NCBI GenBank assembly: GCA_019119775.1
Contig: DWWL01000003.1
Location: 1 to 64,000 of the forward strand
Origin: Candidatus Lachnoclostridium pullistercoris
GTDB taxonomy: Bacteria; Bacillota; Clostridia; Lachnospirales; Lachnospiraceae
Length of the DNA stretch: 64,000 nt
Direction: 5' to 3'
Positions 7,749 through 16,673 of this stretch are shown piece by piece. The notes under the pieces were generated by a model. It was not told where the DNA came from, ran no database searches, and was given only the letters and a program-made list of their open reading frames with translations. Every line of letters starts with the position of its first letter. Position 1 is the first letter of the stretch. The translations under genes and the position numbers were made by a program.

Positions 7749-8485
7749 GATACGAAGAATTGACCATAGAGGGAAGAAACGCGGTTCTGGAGGCGTTCCG
7801 GTCGGGAAAAACCATCGACCGCCTGTTTGTGCAGGACGGCTGCAAGGACGGTCCGGTCCAGTCCATTATCCGGGAGGCGAAAAAGCAGGACACGGTGATT
7901 CAGTTTGTGCCGAAGGAGCGTCTGGACCAGATTTCCGGCGGAAACCATCACCAGGGCGTGGTGGCTTACGCGGCGGCTTATAAGTACGCAGAGGTGGAGG
8001 ACATGCTCCAGGCGGCCAGGGAAAAGGGAGAGCCGCCATTCCTCTTTCTGCTGGACGGGATCGAGGATCCCCACAATCTGGGGGCGATCATCCGGACGGC
8101 CAATCTGGCGGGCGCCCACGGAGTCATCATTCCGAAGCGGCGGGCAGTGGGCCTGACGGCCACGGTGGCAAAGACTTCCGCCGGAGCATTAAACTACACT
8201 CCCGTGGCGAAAGTGACCAATCTGGGAGCCACCATCGATGAGCTGAAAAAACAGGGACTGTGGTTTGTCTGTGCCGACATGGGCGGCGAGGTGATGTACC
8301 GCCTGAATCTGAAAGGCCCCATCGGCCTTGTAATAGGAAATGAGGGAGACGGAGTGAGCCGCCTGGTGAAGGAAAAATGCGATATGGTGGCTTCGATCCC
8401 CATGAAGGGAGATATTGATTCCCTGAATGCCTCTGTGGCGGCAGGCGTGCTGGCGTATGAAATTGTGCGTCAGCGGTTACAATAG
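7745..8485 (+). CDS. rlmB: 23S rRNA (guanosine-2'-O)-methyltransferase RlmB
   Basis: This SpoU-family (SPOUT, trefoil-knot) enzyme 2'-O-methylates G2251 of 23S rRNA. The N-terminal substrate-binding domain begins IEGRNAVLEAFRSG and includes GGNHHQGVVA. The catalytic domain has LDGIEDPHNLGAIIRTANLAG, GLVIGNEGDGVSRLV and IPMKGDIDSLNASVAAGV. The ATG overlaps the mrnC stop (ATGA). The 246-residue length fits the family. A terminator follows at 8501-8527. Confidence 0.94.
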   Translation: MRYEELTIEGRNAVLEAFRSGKTIDRLFVQDGCKDGPVQSIIREAKKQDTVIQFVPKERLDQISGGNHHQGVVAYAAAYKYAEVEDMLQAAREKGEPPFLFLLDGIEDPHNLGAIIRTANLAGAHGVIIPKRRAVGLTATVAKTSAGALNYTPVAKVTNLGATIDELKKQGLWFVCADMGGEVMYRLNLKGPIGLVIGNEGDGVSRLVKEKCDMVASIPMKGDIDSLNASVAAGVLAYEIVRQRLQ

Positions 8486-8500
8486 AAGAGAACAGGACAA

Positions 8501-8527
8501 AAGGCGCCGGTGACGGCGCCTTTTGTG
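8501..8527 (+). terminator. Terminator of the cysS-mrnC-rlmB operon
   Basis: AAAGGCGCCG, loop TGA, CGGCGCCTTTTG, with a short T-run. Confidence 0.85.
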
Positions 8528-8574
8528 CGGTAAGCTGTCAGTGACGTCTGCAGAGGAAGGAGATTGGAAGCGAT

Positions 8575-9534
8575 ATGAAGGTAGACAACCGAAAGGTAGC
8601 GTTGATCGGAACCGGGATGGTGGGCATGAGTTATGCCTACGCTATGCTGAACCAGAGCGCCTGCGATGAGCTGGTGCTCATTGACGTGAACCGGATGAGG
8701 GCGGAGGGGGAGGCCATGGATTTAAACCACGGGCTGGCGTTTGCGCCTTCCAATATGAAGATTTATGCGGGAGATTATGAGGACTGCCGGGACGCGGATA
8801 TTGTGGCGATCTGCGCGGGGGTGGCCCAGAAGGAGGGGGAGAGCAGACTGGATCTGTTAAAGCGGAACGCTGCGGTATTTCAGTCCATCGTGGACCCGGT
8901 GACAGCCTCCGGCTTTAACGGCATTTTCCTGGTGGCGACCAATCCGGTGGATATTATGACCAGGATCACCTGTGATCTTTCGGGATTTAATCCCAGACGG
9001 GTGCTGGGGACGGGGACCACCCTTGACACGGCCCGGCTTCGGTATCTTCTGGGCGGCTATCTGAAGGTGGATCCGAAAAATGTGCACGCCTATGTGATTG
9101 GAGAGCACGGGGACAGTGAATTTGTGCCCTGGAGCCAGGCTATGCTGGCCACAAAGCCGATCTTAAGCCTCTGCGGGGAAAAGGGCAGCCGGAAGATCTG
9201 TCAGGGAGATCTGGAGCAGATCGCGGAGGAGGTGAGGAGCGCGGCCTACCGGATCATCGAGGCAAAGCACGCCACCTATTACGGCATCGGCATGGCCATG
9301 ACCAGGATCACGAAGGCGATTCTGGGAGATGAGCACAGCGTGCTGACCGTATCCGCCATGCTGAAGGGCGAATACGGCCAGTCCGGAGTGTTTGCCGGGG
9401 TTCCCTGCATTATCAATCAAAACGGCATCCAGAGTGTGCTCACCCTCTCCCTCACAGAGGAGGAGCTGGACCATCTGGCCAGCTCCTGTAAGACGCTGCA
9501 GAAGAGCTATGAGGAGATCAGCTTTCCAGAGTGA
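8575..9534 (+). CDS. ldh: L-lactate dehydrogenase
   Basis: This 319-residue NAD-dependent enzyme interconverts pyruvate and L-lactate in fermentation. The N-terminal Rossmann motif is GTGMVGMSYA. The substrate loop CAGVAQKEGESRLDLL has Gln at the specificity position, typical of lactate rather than malate dehydrogenases. VATNPVDIMT, the catalytic IGEHGDSE and the C-terminal ITKAILGDE stretch follow. AAGGAG lies about 12 bp before the ATG. Its 3' end overlaps a convergent gene by 17 bp. Confidence 0.93.
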   Translation: MKVDNRKVALIGTGMVGMSYAYAMLNQSACDELVLIDVNRMRAEGEAMDLNHGLAFAPSNMKIYAGDYEDCRDADIVAICAGVAQKEGESRLDLLKRNAAVFQSIVDPVTASGFNGIFLVATNPVDIMTRITCDLSGFNPRRVLGTGTTLDTARLRYLLGGYLKVDPKNVHAYVIGEHGDSEFVPWSQAMLATKPILSLCGEKGSRKICQGDLEQIAEEVRSAAYRIIEAKHATYYGIGMAMTRITKAILGDEHSVLTVSAMLKGEYGQSGVFAGVPCIINQNGIQSVLTLSLTEEELDHLASSCKTLQKSYEEISFPE

Positions 9535-10429
9535 CGGCCCGCAGACTGAAGTCGGACCAGTTATTGCCGATCAGATATGTGGTGTAGCTTTTTCCCGCCT
9601 GGATATCCACCGGCACGGAGAGCAGAGGGCTGGAGGCGGAGGAGCCGGAGCCCAGCATGCCGATGGCGATGACGGGCAGCTCCAGGAATCCGCCGCAGCA
9701 GGATGTGCTGGTGACGTCGAAGCGGTAAGATCCCTGCATGGCCTGCTTAAAGGAAGTGACGGAGCCGTAGGAGATCCTGCGGAAGATCGTCTGGCCGCTC
9801 TGGAGCTGCACGTTGTAGGAAGATCCCTCAAAGGTCATATTTGCCACCCGATAGCAGCCGGCGCCGGAAGGGAAGGTGCGGCAGCCGCAGTCGGAGATCT
9901 GTATCACATCCATGCCGCCCTGGCCGGAGTCGATGACGGCCAGGGTGGTTTTTTCGCCTGCCCGGAAGGGAAAGCTCTTCTGGAACAGAATGGCTCTCAG
10001 GTCGTTGGCCCGCCGCACTGTGACTGTGTGGAAACCGTCCGCCACGAAGCCGTGGCCGGTGACGGTGCCGAATCTGGCCGCCGTATCGTAGACGGAGGAA
10101 TCGACCGACAGACGGAGCGGAAAGCTGTTGGCGGCAGCTACCAGGAATCTGGTTTCGCTGAAGGTGCTGGTGCCGGGCAGGTTAGGAAAGATGGGAAAGC
10201 CCGGGGATGGGCTGGGCACGGAGGGAGTGGACGGAAGGGGAGCGACCGGCGGGCTGTCCGGAGGGGCGATGGGCAGGGCGATGCCGTAGTCACCGCCGCC
10301 GCTGCCTCCGGCGCTGGTTTCAGGATATGCAGGAACAGCGGCGGCGCCGGGATCCGGGACTGCCGCCTCCGCACCGTTTCCGCCTGCCGGGGAAGAGGTG
10401 CTGCCGAAAAAGTAATTCGTTTCAGCCAT
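9518..10429 (-). CDS. DUF4397-domain protein with a Pro/Gly-rich N-terminus
   Basis: The 303-residue protein has a low-complexity Pro/Ser/Gly/Ala-rich N-terminal third (about residues 8-95) and a C-terminal beta-rich DUF4397-like domain (about 110-295) with Cys clusters SDCGCRTF and STSCCGG. No signal peptide or membrane segment is visible despite the secreted-protein look of the domain. In a sporulating organism this leaves release by mother-cell lysis, as for coat or exosporium proteins, as a speculative possibility. The start follows AGGTATCCTA. No specific function is known. Confidence 0.7.
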   Translation of the reverse strand: MAETNYFFGSTSSPAGGNGAEAAVPDPGAAAVPAYPETSAGGSGGGDYGIALPIAPPDSPPVAPLPSTPSVPSPSPGFPIFPNLPGTSTFSETRFLVAAANSFPLRLSVDSSVYDTAARFGTVTGHGFVADGFHTVTVRRANDLRAILFQKSFPFRAGEKTTLAVIDSGQGGMDVIQISDCGCRTFPSGAGCYRVANMTFEGSSYNVQLQSGQTIFRRISYGSVTSFKQAMQGSYRFDVTSTSCCGGFLELPVIAIGMLGSGSSASSPLLSVPVDIQAGKSYTTYLIGNNWSDFSLRAVTLES

Positions 10430-10563
10430 TAGGATACCTCATGAGTTTTTACTTTATCATATGCGGCGCCGGGGAAACAGTGACCTGGGGAGGGGAAGAA
10501 ATCCGGCTGAAATGGTCTCTGAATAGAAGCTAGAAAAAATTTTAAATTTTTTTCTAAAACTTG

Positions 10564-10592
10564 TTGACAATCATATACATTCATGATAATAT
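10564..10592 (+). promoter_or_regulatory. Sigma-A promoter of tRNA-Thr
   Basis: TTGACA (10564-10569), 17 bp, TAATAT (10587-10592), about 35 bp before the tRNA. Confidence 0.85.
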
Positions 10593-10627
10593 GTACAAGG
10601 TTCGCGTGAGGCGAACGGAACAAGAGT

Positions 10628-10700
10628 GCTGCTGTGGCTCAGTCGGTAGAGCGTCGCATTGGTAGTGCGGAGGTCACGGGTCCGATTCCCGTCAGCAGCT
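10628..10700 (+). tRNA. tRNA-Thr (GGT)
   Basis: The 73-nt cloverleaf has acceptor GCTGCTG/CAGCAGC, discriminator T73, anticodon loop TTGGTAG (anticodon GGT) and T-loop TCCGATT. CCA is not encoded. It has its own promoter and terminator. Confidence 0.95.
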
Positions 10701-10714
10701 CTGGAAAATGAGAG

Positions 10715-10749
10715 AAGCGTGTAAGGCTGAATGGTCTGCACGCTTTTTT
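10715..10749 (+). terminator. Terminator of tRNA-Thr
   Basis: AAGCGTG (10715-10721) pairs with CACGCTT (10739-10745), followed by a T-run to 10749. Confidence 0.85.
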
Positions 10750-10821
10750 CGATTTGCTGGAAGAGCGCATAAAAAGTCCGGGCAGACTGGATTTTGATAA
10801 AAAAGAAGAGGAGGCGGCGAT

Positions 10822-11261
10822 ATGACGACGGAGGAACTGCGCAGACGGCTTTTGGAAGAAATCTATGCCAGGGCGTTTGCCGGCATGGGAGCGATGCTGT
10901 TAGATGAAGAACGAATCAGGAAAGCAGGGGAGGAAGAACTGTGGGAGATTGCGGGGCAGTACGGAATACGGGAAAGGACAGGCTGGCCCGGGAAATACTG
11001 AAGAACCGGAGAGAGAAAGACTTGAAAAAACAGGCCAGAGAAGCTGGAAAAAAACTTTCCAACATGTTCCGATTCTGTGAAGAGGTTTTTGGGGAAGGCC
11101 AGGAGATCCTGATTCTGGTGACAGAACTGACCATTAACTATTACGGGGCGAACTTTATCAGCCGGTATGGGTGCGAAGAATATTTTGCCCACAATAAAGA
11201 ACTTCTGTTTTATGAAAGACAGAAAGCGATCATTAAGGAGATTGAGGAACAGGAACTCTGA
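10822..11261 (+). pseudogene. Small conserved gene split by a probable frameshift
   Basis: A good ribosome binding site (GAGGAGG) starts a 59-codon frame (10822-11001) beginning MTTEELRRRLLEEIYARAF. It ends abruptly after a tract that turns unnatural (RTGWPGKY). The -1 frame continues without a break from about 10968 to 11261 with a highly charged, conserved-looking sequence (KDRLAREILKNRREKD, then FRFCEEVFGEGQEILILVTE, ending KAIIKEIEEQEL) but no ribosome binding site of its own. Together they would encode one protein of about 146 residues. I do not recognise the function. Alternatives are a base-calling error or two separate genes. Confidence 0.55.
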
Positions 11262-11269
11262 CAAGAGCA

Positions 11270-11298
11270 AAGGGCCGCGCGGGGGCGCGGCCCTTTTT
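11270..11298. terminator. GC-rich terminator
   Basis: GGGCCGCGC/GCGCGGCCC with a short G-rich loop and a T5 run. It lies between the split gene and the convergent XRE-cupin gene. Confidence 0.88.
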
Positions 11299-11304
11299 CT
11301 GCCC

Positions 11305-11859
11305 CTAAAAGGACGGCGGAGTGATGGCGAAAATGACCTGTACCGGTGCATTTCCATTGTTGTGCCAGATGTGAAGGGACTCCGGCGGGATTCGTACGCT
11401 GTCACCCTGACGGAGAGTGAAGGTGCGGGAATCGATTTCCAGATCCACTGATTCTCCGGAATACAGGAAAGCAACTTCCTCTCCGGTATGGCTCCGGCGC
11501 GTGGAGTCGGAGCTGCTGTTGGCTGGAATGACCATCATGCAGAATTCAATGTTTCCCCTGGTATCCGGAGTCAGAAGTTCGTAGAGCACGTCCGGCTCTC
11601 CTTTTCTGCCGATGGTTTTTCTGGTATCGGGAGTCACCACAGGAGAATCTTCGGCGTCCTCTTTGAAAAAATAGTAAAGCGGGGCATTTAAGGCGGAGGC
11701 TATGGCTCTCAGCGTATTGATGGACGGGTTGACCTGTTCGTTTTCTATCTGGCTGAGCATAGATGGGGTGATTCCTGCGATAGATGACAGTTTCCTCACG
11801 GATATGCCGCTTTGAAGCCGTAATTTCTGAACTTTTTTTCCAATGTTTAAATCTTCCAC
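11305..11859 (-). CDS. XRE-family regulator with C-terminal cupin domain
   Basis: The 184-residue transcription factor has a lambda-repressor-like HTH at residues 6-62 (KLRLQSGISVRKLSSIAGIT, then SMLSQIENEQVNPSINTLRA) and a C-terminal RmlC-type cupin (about 100-183) with HTGEEVAFLYSG and PESLHIWHN. The cupin presumably binds a small ligand or metal. It is transcribed divergently from the D-aminoacylase-GntP-dsdA operon across a 400-bp gap, and members of this family often control neighbouring amino-acid or polyamine genes, so regulation of that operon is the natural inference. The start is MEDLNIGKKVQK, preceded by GAAAGGAGCC. Confidence 0.85.
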   Translation of the reverse strand: MEDLNIGKKVQKLRLQSGISVRKLSSIAGITPSMLSQIENEQVNPSINTLRAIASALNAPLYYFFKEDAEDSPVVTPDTRKTIGRKGEPDVLYELLTPDTRGNIEFCMMVIPANSSSDSTRRSHTGEEVAFLYSGESVDLEIDSRTFTLRQGDSVRIPPESLHIWHNNGNAPVQVIFAITPPSF

Positions 11860-11924
11860 GAGACGGGGCTCCTTTCAAATGTGCTATATCCAGTATAACA
11901 TTTTTGCGGCTTTTTTGAAAGACT

Positions 11925-11972
11925 AACTGGGCCAGGGGGAAATGCCTACAAACTGGGCCAGGGGGAAATGCC
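11925..11972. repeat. Two tandem 22-bp direct repeats
   Basis: AACTGGGCCAGGGGGAAATGCC occurs exactly at 11925-11946 and 11951-11972, a period of 26 bp, in the control region between the XRE regulator and the D-aminoacylase operon. Only two copies were found, with no transposase gene nearby. They could be operators or the relic end of a mobile element. Confidence 0.75.
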
Positions 11973-12138
11973 GGCTGAGCTGGGAGTCGGGAAAATAAGA
12001 CTTGCCAGTAATACTAAACGGAAAAAAGATATATTTAACAAAAATATGAAATCAAAGGAATAATTTACAATAAAAACTAAAAAAATCAAACAATTTGCAC
12101 AAAAACATTCGCAGAAAGTTGAAAAATTTAAATAATAA

Positions 12139-12172
12139 TTGACATATTTCAAGATATGCGTTAATCTATACT
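12139..12172 (+). promoter_or_regulatory. Putative promoter of the D-amino-acid operon
   Basis: TTGACA at 12139-12144 with TAATCT at 17-bp spacing (12162-12167); TATACT at 12167-12172 is an alternative -10 with long spacing. The palindrome AACATATGTT lies just downstream and ATATTTCAAGATAT lies inside the spacer, either of which could bind the divergent regulator. The rest of 11973-12138 is AT-rich without an ORF. Confidence 0.55.
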
Positions 12173-12259
12173 TAACATATGTTCCGGGATATACGATAGT
12201 TGCACAGGGTGGTTTATCAAAGAGAGACAGAAAATGTCTGAGGAGAAAGGAGTTTGCAG

Positions 12260-13852
12260 ATGTTGGATGTGTTAATTAAGAACGCAAAGGTCATCGACGG
12301 CAGCGGTGCGCCGGCTTACGACGGGAGCGTGGGCATTGAGAACGGGAAAATTGTTCTCGCGCAGGGAAATGAGGAGGCCAAAAAGGTTATTGACGCGAAG
12401 GGACGTTATGTGTGTCCGGGCTTTATAGATGCCCACTCCCATGGAGATCTTATTCTGGGAACAGAGGATGCTCATCTGTTTAAAACGACTCAGGGCGTGA
12501 CTACGGAGATTGTGGGACAGTGCGGTCTGTCCATGACACCCGTTTCTAGGGAAAATCTGGAAGATATCCAAAGCCTGCTTTCTATGGGAACCACTTCGTT
12601 TCCGGACGATATGGTCAACTGGACCAGCTACAGCCGGTGGCTGGAGTGGGCGGACAAACAGTCTCTGACGGCAAATGTGAAAATGTATGTAGGCCATAGC
12701 AGCTTAAGAATTGCCGCCATGGGCATGGCAAACCGGCCTGCTACAGAGGAAGAACTGGAAAAAATGAAAATGATCCTGAAAGAAGCTATGGAAGCGGGAG
12801 CTGCAGGGTTTTCTACCGGATTGATCTATACGCCCAGCTGTTACGCGGAGGAAAAGGAAATCATCGAACTGGCGAAGGTGATTGCCCCTTATAACGGCAT
12901 ATATGCGAGCCATATGCGCAATGAGTCTGACCAAGTGGTGGAGGCAGTGAAAGAGACGATCAACGTAGGCCGCCAGGCCGGAGTGAGAGTGGATATATCT
13001 CACCACAAAATGTTGGGAAAACCCAATTGGGGCAAGCAGAAAGAAACTCTTCGGCTGATTCATGAGGCCAGAGAAGAGGGAATTCAGGTCATCTGCGATC
13101 AGTATCCCTACACCTGCAACATGACAACTCTGAATGCCTGCATGCCGCCGTGGTACTTTGAGAACGGATTCCGCTCTATGACAGAAAAATTAAAGGATCC
13201 AGAATTCAGAAAGCAGCTGAGAGCAGAGATGGAAAACCCGGAAACACCTTATGACAATTACTATTTGAATGCAGGCGGCTGGAAAGGCGTGTACGTGTAC
13301 TCTTCCCCGAAGACGCCTCAGGCGGAAGGAAAATTTATCACAGAATATGCGGAGGAGATCGGAAAAGATCCCTGGGAGGCGTTCTTTGACTTGTGTGTTG
13401 CCAACAACTGTGAGACAGGCGGCGTGTACAGCAGCATGTGCGACGAAGATGTCTGTGAGATTATTCAGGATCCGTACTGCGTGGTGGGCAGTGACGGTCT
13501 GACCAGAAGCTGGAAAGAGAAAGGCCATCCCAGAGCCAGCGGGACATTTCCCCATGCCATCACGTACTTCGTGAAGGAAAAGAAGATCATGAGTCTGGAG
13601 GAAATCATCCATAAGATGACCGGACAGACGGCAGAATATCTTCTGGTAAAGAACAAAGGCTTTATCCGCCAGGGATACGATGCAGATCTGCTGATTTTCG
13701 ATTATGACCGGCTCCAGGATACAGCTACCTACAGCAATCCCAACAGCATCACCGAGGGAATCGACTACGTGTTTGTAAACGGGGAACTGGTTTATCACGA
13801 CAAGCAGTTTACAGGAGCAGCTCCAGGGCGGATGATCCGTCATAACGCGTGA
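12260..13852 (+). CDS. N-acyl-D-amino-acid deacylase (D-aminoacylase)
   Basis: This 530-residue amidohydrolase removes the acyl group from N-acyl-D-amino acids. Metal and catalytic signatures are PGFIDAHSHGD (about residues 55-65), GQCGLS with the family's Cys ligand, GAAGFSTGLIYTPS, ASHMRNE, DISHHKM and GSDGLTRSW. The C-terminal small beta domain ends IDYVFVNGELVY. I chose the ATG at 12260, 7 bp after AAAGGAG, over an in-frame TTG at 12254 that touches the ribosome binding site. It is the first gene of an operon with a permease and D-serine dehydratase, implying that acylated D-amino acids or their dipeptides are the nutrient. Confidence 0.9.
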   Translation: MLDVLIKNAKVIDGSGAPAYDGSVGIENGKIVLAQGNEEAKKVIDAKGRYVCPGFIDAHSHGDLILGTEDAHLFKTTQGVTTEIVGQCGLSMTPVSRENLEDIQSLLSMGTTSFPDDMVNWTSYSRWLEWADKQSLTANVKMYVGHSSLRIAAMGMANRPATEEELEKMKMILKEAMEAGAAGFSTGLIYTPSCYAEEKEIIELAKVIAPYNGIYASHMRNESDQVVEAVKETINVGRQAGVRVDISHHKMLGKPNWGKQKETLRLIHEAREEGIQVICDQYPYTCNMTTLNACMPPWYFENGFRSMTEKLKDPEFRKQLRAEMENPETPYDNYYLNAGGWKGVYVYSSPKTPQAEGKFITEYAEEIGKDPWEAFFDLCVANNCETGGVYSSMCDEDVCEIIQDPYCVVGSDGLTRSWKEKGHPRASGTFPHAITYFVKEKKIMSLEEIIHKMTGQTAEYLLVKNKGFIRQGYDADLLIFDYDRLQDTATYSNPNSITEGIDYVFVNGELVYHDKQFTGAAPGRMIRHNA

Positions 13853-13892
13853 CAAGGAAAGTATGAGAGTGTGAAAGAGAGGCGGATAGTAT

Positions 13893-15266
13893 ATGAATGT
13901 GTTGCTGGCTTTTGTGATTACCATGGCGATTCTGCTGATATCGCTGATTGTGTTTAAAGTAAGCCCTGGTGTATCCTTGTTTGTCTGCGCTGTGCTCATG
14001 GGAATTCTGTGCAGCATGCCCCTGACGGAGATCACAGGATATCTGACCAGCGGTTTCGGAAGTATTATGACCAGTATCGGACTGCTGATCCTCTTTGGAG
14101 GTATTTTCGGCATGATGCTGGGCGATTCCGGAGGCATGGAAGAAATGGCAAAGGGACTCCTGAGGGTATTTGGAAAGAAAAATGATATGCTGGCTTTAAA
14201 CCTGGCTGGATTTATTGTTTCCATTCCAGTATATTTTGGCTCTGCATACATCACGTTAAATCCTCTGGTTGAGAGTCTGCAGAAACTGACTAAAAAGAAA
14301 ACAAGCGCTTATGTAGCGGCTCTGTTCACGGGACTTTTGCTGACCCACTGCGTGGTAGCCCCCACGCCGGGCCCGCTGGCAGTGGCCGGTCAGATCGGAG
14401 CGGATGTGGGCTGGTTCATCATTTACGGAATCATTGTTTCCCTTCCCGCCAGCCTTCTGTGCGGCTGGCAGTATGCCAATATTTTAAACCGCAGGATGAC
14501 TGCTGAGGACCGGGCCAAACATAAGGCGGATGTGCAGGAACTGTTAGACAACGATGAACTGCTGAAACCGGATCCCACTAAGCCGTCGGCAGGACTGACT
14601 CTGGGACTGATTGCTCTTCCCATCGTGCTGATTCTGATTAAGTCTGTCTGCGACCTTGCCCTTCCGGAGGGAAATGTTCTGAGAACCGCGTTTACCTTCC
14701 TGGGAGATAATAATATTGCCCTGTTTATCGCTATGATGGTGACAGGAATCGCCCTCCACAAATACCTGGTACCTGCATCCAGCCCTACTCTCTGGAATTA
14801 CATTGACAAAGTTTCTGACAGCGTGGGCAATATCCTGATGGTGATCGGATGCGGCAACTGTTTTGGTACTGTTCTGCAGGCCAGCGGTCTCGGCGATGCC
14901 CTGGTGGAACTGTTCTCCAGAGTGAATATTCCGGTGATCCTGCTTGCTTTTGTGCTGGGAATGATCATCCGGGCGGCTGTAGGCTCGGCGACGGTAGCCA
15001 TGCTGACGACAGTGTCTATTGTAGGCCCTATGGCTCTGGCTACGGGAATTTCCCCGGTTACGGTAGGACTGGCCATCTGTGTAGGGACGGTAGGTCTGAC
15101 CCTTCCTACAGACGCTGCTTTCTGGATTCCCACCAGGTACAGCAATATCACGGTAAATGATGCGTTTGTGGCAACAACCCTGCCCACAACGCTTGCCAGC
15201 CTGGTAGGTTTTGTGGTAGTAGTAATATTAAACATGTTTTCTGGGGTACTGCCCGGAATGTTTTAA
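13893..15266 (+). CDS. GntP-family permease
   Basis: The 457-residue integral membrane transporter has about twelve hydrophobic segments. It is related to gluconate/D-serine proton symporters, with family stretches MTSIGLLILFGGIFGMMLGDSG, THCVVAPTPGPLAVAG and GSATVAMLTTVSIVGP. Its place between D-aminoacylase and D-serine dehydratase points to uptake of D-serine or an N-acyl-D-amino acid rather than gluconate; DsdX is a known GntP relative with D-serine specificity. GAGAGGCGG lies upstream of the ATG. Confidence 0.88.
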   Translation: MNVLLAFVITMAILLISLIVFKVSPGVSLFVCAVLMGILCSMPLTEITGYLTSGFGSIMTSIGLLILFGGIFGMMLGDSGGMEEMAKGLLRVFGKKNDMLALNLAGFIVSIPVYFGSAYITLNPLVESLQKLTKKKTSAYVAALFTGLLLTHCVVAPTPGPLAVAGQIGADVGWFIIYGIIVSLPASLLCGWQYANILNRRMTAEDRAKHKADVQELLDNDELLKPDPTKPSAGLTLGLIALPIVLILIKSVCDLALPEGNVLRTAFTFLGDNNIALFIAMMVTGIALHKYLVPASSPTLWNYIDKVSDSVGNILMVIGCGNCFGTVLQASGLGDALVELFSRVNIPVILLAFVLGMIIRAAVGSATVAMLTTVSIVGPMALATGISPVTVGLAICVGTVGLTLPTDAAFWIPTRYSNITVNDAFVATTLPTTLASLVGFVVVVILNMFSGVLPGMF

Positions 15267-15289
15267 AATTTGCGTAAAGAGAGGCAGCT

Positions 15290-16657
15290 ATGGATAAGAA
15301 GGAACATTTAGTATTGGGAAAAACGAGGGAGGAGTGGGAAAAAGAATGCCCGGCGGTAAAGGACATGCTGAGCCTGCGGGAGACGGTATGGATCAATCCG
15401 GACAAGGTCCCCTGCAGCGAGGCGGTAAAAAGCTGCAGCCTGACCATGGAGGACGTCTTGGATGCCAGCCGCCGCCTGGAGAGGTTTGCTCCCTATTTTA
15501 AAAAGGCATTCCCGGAGACGGCTGCCACAGGCGGGATCATTGAATCCCCTTTAAAAAGGATACCGGAGATGAAAAAAGCCCTGGAAAACTGGGGACAGGC
15601 GGAGATTTCCGGAGATCTGTGGGCGAAGCTTGACAGCCATCTGGCGGTTTCCGGTTCCATTAAGGCCAGAGGCGGCATCTACGAGGTGCTAAAGCACGCG
15701 GAGGACATTGCCGTCCGGGAAGGATTTCTCCGGGAGGGAGACAGCTATGAGGTGTTTGACTCAGACAGGTTCCGCAGCCTGTTTTCCCGGTACTCCATCG
15801 GTGTGGGATCCACCGGCAATCTGGGACTTTCCATCGGCATTATGAGCGCCAGGCTGGGATTTCAGGTGACGGTGCACATGTCGGCGGATGCCCGCCAGTG
15901 GAAGAAGGACATGCTGAGGAGCAAGGGCGTGACGGTGAAAGAGTATGAATCGGACTACAGTGTGGCAGTGAAAGAGGGACGGCGCCAGGCTGAGGGAGAT
16001 CCCCACTGCTATTTCGTGGACGATGAGAACTCCAGGACTCTGTTTTTAGGCTATTCTGTGGCGGCCCTGCGGCTGAAAAAGCAGTTTGAGGAACAGGGGA
16101 TCGCAGTGGATAGGGAACATCCGCTGTTTGTCTACCTGCCCTGCGGCGTAGGCGGAGGCCCGGGAGGCGTTGCCTTCGGCCTGAAGCAGGTATTTGGAGA
16201 TCATGCCCACTGCTTTTTCGCAGAGCCCACCCACTCCTGCTGCATGATGCTGGGCATGGCCACGGGGAAGAACAGCGAGATCAGCGTTCAGGATTTCGGC
16301 ATTGACAATGTGACCATCGCCGACGGATTGGCGGTGGGCCGGGCGTCTGGATTTGTGGGAGCGCTCATGAGGCCCTTTATGGACGGCTGCTATTCCCTGG
16401 ACGACAGCCGCATGTATGAGATGCTGGCCCTGATGGCGGACAGTGAAAACATTTTCCTGGAGCCCAGCGCTCTGGCCGGAATGTACGGCCCTCTGCTGGA
16501 GAGCCGGTTCCAGGCGTTCAGAGAGTATCTGAAAAAAGAAGGGCTGGAGGAGACGAAGGCCAGGGGAACCCAGCTTGTGTGGCTGACAGGCGGGAGTATG
16601 GTCCCGGAAGAAGAGATGAAGAAATATTACGAGAGCGGAAAAGCCCTGCTGAAGTAG
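15290..16657 (+). CDS. dsdA: D-serine ammonia-lyase (D-serine dehydratase)
   Basis: This 455-residue PLP enzyme deaminates D-serine to pyruvate and ammonia. The Schiff-base lysine is in [34 protein letters not shown] is a cofactor contact loop and [15 protein letters not shown] is the phosphate-binding glycine loop. The length matches DsdA. GAGAGGCAGCT precedes the ATG, 23 bp after the permease. It completes the deacylase-transport-deamination pathway of this operon, yielding pyruvate. Confidence 0.93.
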   Translation: MDKKEHLVLGKTREEWEKECPAVKDMLSLRETVWINPDKVPCSEAVKSCSLTMEDVLDASRRLERFAPYFKKAFPETAATGGIIESPLKRIPEMKKALENWGQAEISGDLWAKLDSHLAVSGSIKARGGIYEVLKHAEDIAVREGFLREGDSYEVFDSDRFRSLFSRYSIGVGSTGNLGLSIGIMSARLGFQVTVHMSADARQWKKDMLRSKGVTVKEYESDYSVAVKEGRRQAEGDPHCYFVDDENSRTLFLGYSVAALRLKKQFEEQGIAVDREHPLFVYLPCGVGGGPGGVAFGLKQVFGDHAHCFFAEPTHSCCMMLGMATGKNSEISVQDFGIDNVTIADGLAVGRASGFVGALMRPFMDGCYSLDDSRMYEMLALMADSENIFLEPSALAGMYGPLLESRFQAFREYLKKEGLEETKARGTQLVWLTGGSMVPEEEMKKYYESGKALLK

Positions 16658-16673
16658 CGGGCGGAGCTGGATG

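Noticed and set aside
9392-10432. 346-codon frame opposite the DUF4397 gene
   Set aside because: It overlaps ldh and the DUF4397 gene, has atypical composition and no ribosome binding site.
10960-10990. Programmed -1 frameshift site
   Set aside because: No X-XXY-YYZ heptamer in the zero frame and no clear downstream stimulatory structure; mutation is simpler.
11925-11972. CRISPR array
   Set aside because: Only two repeat copies with a 4-bp spacer and no cas genes nearby.
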